DNA of 21,325 bases from DASQDT01 sp036380435 (lineage in GTDB: Bacteria; Acidobacteriota; Blastocatellia; Pyrinomonadales; Pyrinomonadaceae): positions 1-21,325 of the forward strand of contig DASVES010000488.1 in assembly GCA_036380435.1 (NCBI GenBank), read 5' to 3'. The notes beneath the pieces were generated by a model. That model searched no databases and was not told where the DNA came from. It worked only from the letters and a program-made list of their open reading frames with translations. A program made the position numbers and the translations under genes. Below are positions 17,519-21,325 of the stretch, one piece after another; positions within the stretch are counted from its first letter, which is position 1, and every line of letters starts with the position of its first letter.

Positions 17519-17561
17519 CCCTGACGCTTCGGCCCTCGACAAAAGGGTCGCGCGCGAGACC

Positions 17562-19685
17562 ATGATCGGGCATCCCACAAGCAAAATTCAGAGCACACAA
17601 CAGTCCGCACGCACGCGCGTGGTCTATCCGTTCTCGGCCATCGTCGGGCAGGAGGAGATGAAGCTGGCGCTGCTCCTAAACGCCATCGCCCCGACGGTTG
17701 GCGGCGTGCTCGTCATGGGCGAGCGCGGCACCGCCAAGTCAACGGCCGTGCGCGCCGTCGCCGATCTGCTGCCTTCGATCAAGGTCGTCCGAGGTTGTGC
17801 GTACAACTGCGACCCACAGGACTCCGAGACGCTGTGCGGCGACTGCCGCGCAAAACTCGAAGGGGCGAAACGGCTCCCCGCCGAGCGTGCGGCGGCGCCG
17901 CTCGTGGAGCTTCCGTTAGGCGCGACCGAAGACCGCGTGTGCGGGACGATTGACGTGGAGCAGGTGCTTCGCGACGGCGTGCGCGCCTTCGAGCCGGGAC
18001 TGCTGGCGCGCGCCAACCGCGGCTTCCTCTACGTCGATGAGGTGAACCTGCTCGAAGATCATCTGGTGGACTTGCTCCTCGACGTGTCGGTCACGGGCAC
18101 GAACAAGGTCGAGCGCGAAGGCGTTTCGCTCGAACACCCGTCGCGCTTCGTCCTCGTCGGCTCCGGCAACCCGGAGGAAGGCGAGCTGAGACCGCAGTTA
18201 CTCGACCGCTTTGGCCTCTTCACGGAGGTGCGAACGGTCTCGGACGTTGACGAGCGCGTCGAGATCGTCGAGCGTTGCGAGCGTTTCGCCGCCGACCCGT
18301 CCGGCTTCGTCGAGGCTTTCGGCGTGGAGCAGGAATCGCTGCGCCGCCGTATCGCGCGCGCGCGTCGGACGTTCGCATCAGTCAAAATCGGCCGACCACT
18401 GCTGCGAAAGGTGGCCGAACTCTGCGCGCGGCTCGGGGTGGACGGGCACCGCGGCGAGTTGACCATCGTCCGCGCGGGGCGCGCGCTCGCGGCGTTTGAA
18501 GGCCGAAGAGAGGTTGCGGCGGAGGACGTGCAACGAGTCGCGGGCATGGCCCTGCGTCACCGCCTGCGCCGCGACCCGATGGAGCAGACGCAGGGCGGCG
18601 CGCGAATCGAAGACGAACTCGAAGAACTGCTCGACGGGGCCGACGCCGGCGCGACGGAGAGTAAATCGTCAAAACAGTTGACGGATGATTCGGGAGGGGC
18701 AACGGAACAAACCGACCGGGCGGCGGGAAGTGATTCAACGGATGAGCCGCGCGGCGAGCGCGGCGGCGAACAGGGCAGAGCGCCACGCGGAAAAGAGACA
18801 GTGATACCGTCCGAGCCGGCGTCATTGACCGTTGATAGCTTCACACAGTTGCCAACGTCTTCGACGCGCGCGGGCAAGGGTAAAGCAACACCGTCGCGGC
18901 GGCACAGTCTCGCCGGTAAATCAGTTTACAGCACGCGCGGACGATACGCGGGCGCGACTCAGGCGAAGACCGGCGCGGGCGTGTTGGCGATTGACGCGAC
19001 CGTGAGAGAGAGCGCCGTCCGGGCCGTGAGCCGTAGAGAGGGAAGCAGCAGCGCAGCGGTTCGCGTCCGCGTCGGCGACCTGAGATATAAACGTTTCAGG
19101 AGTCGCGAGGGGACGCTCTTCATCTTCGCCGTGGACACTTCAGGGAGCATGGCCGCCAACCGCATCGGGCAGGCGAAGGGCGCGTTGGCGCACCTCCTGC
19201 GAAGGTCTTATGTGAAGCGTGACCGCGTCGCGCTCGTGTGCTTCCGCGAGGAGGGCGCAGAGATACTAATGCGGCCGTCGGCCGCCGCGTCGCGCGCCGG
19301 AAGGATACTCGAAGCATTGCCCGTCGGTGGTGCAACGCCTCTGCCGGCCGGTCTGCGGAGCGCGCTGGATGTGGCCCTCAAGGCCGTCTCCGATGGCGCA
19401 CGCCGCGTCGTGCTCGTCCTCTTCACGGACGGGCGCGCGAACGTCCCGTTCGGAGGTCGCATGGCCGGCGACCGCGCGGCCTCGCGCGCGCAAATTCTGT
19501 CTGAGGTGAGAGTGATCGGCGCGGCGCTGAGGCGACTCGATGTCACTTCTCTCGTCGTTGACACATCGAATCGATTCACCTCGGGCGGCGAGGCTGCTGA
19601 GCTGGCGACGGCCCTCGGCGGTACTCACATGACGCTTCCGCCGGGCGCTTCGCAGCAAGAACTGTTCGAGGCATTGAGCGTGTAA
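17562..19685 (+). CDS. Fused I+D (AAA+ / VWA) magnesium- or cobalto-chelatase subunit
   Basis: The 707-residue cytosolic protein joins the AAA+ motor of BchI to the VWA half of BchD; together these drive ATP-dependent metal insertion by the H/CobN subunit. Walker A is GERGTAKS (53-60) and Walker B FLYVDEVN (155-162), with VGSGNPEEGELRPQLLDRFG as the sensor region. Four cysteines (79, 83, 92, 95) sit in GCAYNCD..LCGDC, a possible metal site seen in the fused cobaltochelatase-type subunits rather than in plain BchI. A charged linker (about 365-450) leads to a VWA domain with MIDAS motif D525TSGS. The start is ATG 17562, since an earlier in-frame ATG (17421) would translate repeat IR-7. Ribosome site weak. 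The stop abuts the next gene in the same frame. Confidence 0.9.
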   Translation: MIGHPTSKIQSTQQSARTRVVYPFSAIVGQEEMKLALLLNAIAPTVGGVLVMGERGTAKSTAVRAVADLLPSIKVVRGCAYNCDPQDSETLCGDCRAKLEGAKRLPAERAAAPLVELPLGATEDRVCGTIDVEQVLRDGVRAFEPGLLARANRGFLYVDEVNLLEDHLVDLLLDVSVTGTNKVEREGVSLEHPSRFVLVGSGNPEEGELRPQLLDRFGLFTEVRTVSDVDERVEIVERCERFAADPSGFVEAFGVEQESLRRRIARARRTFASVKIGRPLLRKVAELCARLGVDGHRGELTIVRAGRALAAFEGRREVAAEDVQRVAGMALRHRLRRDPMEQTQGGARIEDELEELLDGADAGATESKSSKQLTDDSGGATEQTDRAAGSDSTDEPRGERGGEQGRAPRGKETVIPSEPASLTVDSFTQLPTSSTRAGKGKATPSRRHSLAGKSVYSTRGRYAGATQAKTGAGVLAIDATVRESAVRAVSRREGSSSAAVRVRVGDLRYKRFRSREGTLFIFAVDTSGSMAANRIGQAKGALAHLLRRSYVKRDRVALVCFREEGAEILMRPSAAASRAGRILEALPVGGATPLPAGLRSALDVALKAVSDGARRVVLVLFTDGRANVPFGGRMAGDRAASRAQILSEVRVIGAALRRLDVTSLVVDTSNRFTSGGEAAELATALGGTHMTLPPGASQQELFEALSV

Positions 19686-21325
19686 ATGCAAGACGAGTCT
19701 GTCACGAGGTTGAGGAACGAAGAACGCGACCGGCGCGTGCTCGAACTCTACGAGCAGGTGCTGGAGGTCGAGCAGCGTCTGATACCGACGGGGCTTCACG
19801 TCTTCGGTCTCGCGCCGGACGACGAGCAGTGCGCCGACATGCTCCGCATGGTCGCGTCGTTCGACAGACCGGAGGCCGGGGCGCGCTCACTGCCGGCCCT
19901 TGTCGCGGAAGGATTGGGCCTCGACCGTGAGGTGTTAAGCGGCGCGAATGCCGAAGAGGCGGAGGCCGCACTCATCGCGCGCGAGCGGGTGGACGAGATT
20001 GTGCGTGAGTCGGTCGCCCGCTTCATGCGCGGGGGAAAAGAACCGGCGGTCGTTTATCTCGAAGCCGAGGCGCACGTCGGCGCTGTGGAGTCGCGAAAGG
20101 TTTTCGACCTGCTGGAGCAGGTGCGCGCACAGCTCAGGGTCAATTCAGAGTTGGACAGCTTGGCCTGCGCCCTGCGCGGCGAGTACATCGAGCCGGGTCC
20201 CGGAGCCGACGTGGTGCAGAATCCATCCATCCTCCCGACGGGACGAAACACACACGCCATCAATCCCTATTCCGTCCCCTCCGACATGGCCTACGCGCGC
20301 GCCGAGCGCGTCGTCAAACTCCTGCTCGAACGACACCGCGCCGAGCGCGGCCGATACCCGCGCGCGATGGCCCTCGTGCTGTGGGGTCTCGACAACATCA
20401 AGACGCAGGGCGAGGGCGTCGCGCAGGCGCTCTGGCTCCTCGGCGTGCGCCCCGTGCGCGACGCGATGAACCGTGTGGCCGACGTGGAGCCGATACCGCT
20501 CGCCGAACTCGGCCGTCCGCGCATCGACGTGGTGATGACTGTCTCCGGCATCTTCCGCGACCTGTTCGGCGCGACGATGCTGCTGCTCGACAAGGCCGTC
20601 CGGCGCGTGGCGGAACTCGACGAGCCGGCGGAACTGAACTACGTCCGCGCCAACATCCTCGACGAGTCGCGCGCTTCGGGCTGTCCGTTTGACGAAGCCG
20701 CGCTCCGCATCTTCTCGAACGCCCCCGGCAACTACGGCACGAACGTCAACTTTATGGTTCTCGACTCGCAGTGGGAAACGAGCGACGCCCTCGGCGAGTT
20801 GTTCGTCACGCGCAAGTGTTTCGCCTACGGGCGCGACCGTTCGGGGCGCGCACTCGAAGGCCGCGAAGCGCCCGGCGCGATGGGGCGGGCGCTGGCGCGC
20901 GTGGAGGCGACCTATCAGAACGTGGACTCTTTCGAGATCGGGATGACGGACGTTGACCACTATTTCGAGTACCTCGGCGGCGTGTCGCGCGCCGTCGAGA
21001 GTCGGGCCAAAGCGCGCCCGAGCATCTACGTCTCCGACTCGCTCTCGCCACAGGTCAAAGTGCGCTCGCTTGAAGAGACCATCCGGCTGGAGACGCGCGC
21101 CAAGACCTTGAACCCGAAGTGGTACGAGGGGATGCTCAAGCACGGCTTCCGCGGCGTCGCCGAAATCGAGAGCCACGTCGCCAACACCTTCGGCTGGAGC
21201 GCGACGGCCGACGCCGTCGATGAATGGGTGTACGCGGAAGTGGCCGAGACGTTCGTCTTCGACGAGGCGATGCTGGAGCGCCTGAGCCGGCTCAACCCGC
21301 ACTCCGCACGCGCGCTCGTCGGGCG
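19686..21325 (+). CDS. bchH: Chelatase H subunit (BchH/CobN family), C-terminal half only, cut by window end
   Basis: The reading frame is open from ATG 19686 to the window edge (546 codons seen). It matches the C-terminal part of the large porphyrin-binding chelatase subunit: PTGRNTHAINPYSVPSD (184-200), VLWGLDNIKTQGEGVAQALW, ELGRPRIDVVMTVSGIFRDL, VDHYFEYLGGVSRAVE, LNPKWYEGMLKHGFRGVAEI and FGWSATADAVDEWVY. The last blocks are closer to BchH than to CobN. In full-length BchH (about 1,200 residues) the PTGRN block lies some 600 residues further from the start, so the N-terminal half is missing here. The gene starts directly after the TAA of the I+D gene, in the same frame, with only a distant GAGG as ribosome site, suggesting translational coupling. 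Magnesium or cobalt specificity is undecided. Confidence 0.88.
   Translation, partial: MQDESVTRLRNEERDRRVLELYEQVLEVEQRLIPTGLHVFGLAPDDEQCADMLRMVASFDRPEAGARSLPALVAEGLGLDREVLSGANAEEAEAALIARERVDEIVRESVARFMRGGKEPAVVYLEAEAHVGAVESRKVFDLLEQVRAQLRVNSELDSLACALRGEYIEPGPGADVVQNPSILPTGRNTHAINPYSVPSDMAYARAERVVKLLLERHRAERGRYPRAMALVLWGLDNIKTQGEGVAQALWLLGVRPVRDAMNRVADVEPIPLAELGRPRIDVVMTVSGIFRDLFGATMLLLDKAVRRVAELDEPAELNYVRANILDESRASGCPFDEAALRIFSNAPGNYGTNVNFMVLDSQWETSDALGELFVTRKCFAYGRDRSGRALEGREAPGAMGRALARVEATYQNVDSFEIGMTDVDHYFEYLGGVSRAVESRAKARPSIYVSDSLSPQVKVRSLEETIRLETRAKTLNPKWYEGMLKHGFRGVAEIESHVANTFGWSATADAVDEWVYAEVAETFVFDEAMLERLSRLNPHSARALVG

Noticed and set aside
17421..17561. 47-residue N-terminal extension of the chelatase I+D gene
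   Set aside because: It would translate the loop and arm of repeat IR-7 and has no similarity to chelatase N-termini.
20145..21302. 385-codon minus-strand open frame
   Set aside because: It is antisense to the BchH-like gene, whose conserved blocks are clear on the plus strand.

Overview
The window is about 21 kb of GC-rich bacterial chromosome. It is densely coded, with genes on both strands, and is mostly housekeeping. The gene mix fits a Gram-negative bacterium of the Acidobacteriota type (class Blastocatellia is my best guess): a TolC-type outer-membrane protein carrying an N-terminal carboxypeptidase-regulatory-like domain, a prepilin peptidase, a gap-pgk-tpiA-secG block followed by tRNA-Leu(GAG), and a BchH/BchI-BchD type chelatase. 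The taxonomic call is inference. The BchH-like protein leaves open a phototroph such as a Chloracidobacterium relative, but the window alone cannot prove photosynthesis.

Layout. 1-3236 (+): a UbiD-family prenyl-FMN decarboxylase overlapping an FAD-dependent monooxygenase. 3233-5640 (-): a prepilin peptidase followed by an NtrB/PilS-like sensor histidine kinase. 5787-7271 (+): a PBP4-type D-Ala-D-Ala carboxypeptidase. 7473-10809 (-): a TolC-family protein, its intrinsic terminator, then a family 2 glycosyltransferase. 11109-15106 (+): a strong promoter, then gap, pgk, tpiA, secG, tRNA-Leu(GAG) and a strong terminator. 15541-17399 (+): a secreted low-complexity protein overlapping by one base a VTT/DedA-like membrane protein. 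17562 to the end (+): a fused I+D chelatase subunit, followed after a single in-frame stop codon by a protein matching only the C-terminal half of BchH/CobN, which runs off the window.

The most unusual feature is noncoding. Seven long, near-perfect inverted repeats (arms of about 28-33 nt) sit between genes, on average one per 3 kb. Four have arms built from four tandem 7-nt units, and three unrelated heptamer sequences share this same architecture. Two others are copies of one element with a conserved loop. Several press directly against start or stop codons, including the pgk and tpiA starts, which have no Shine-Dalgarno sequence, and one supplies the stop codon of the VTT gene. The second notable point is the compact chelatase locus: I and D are fused and H lacks its N-terminal half.
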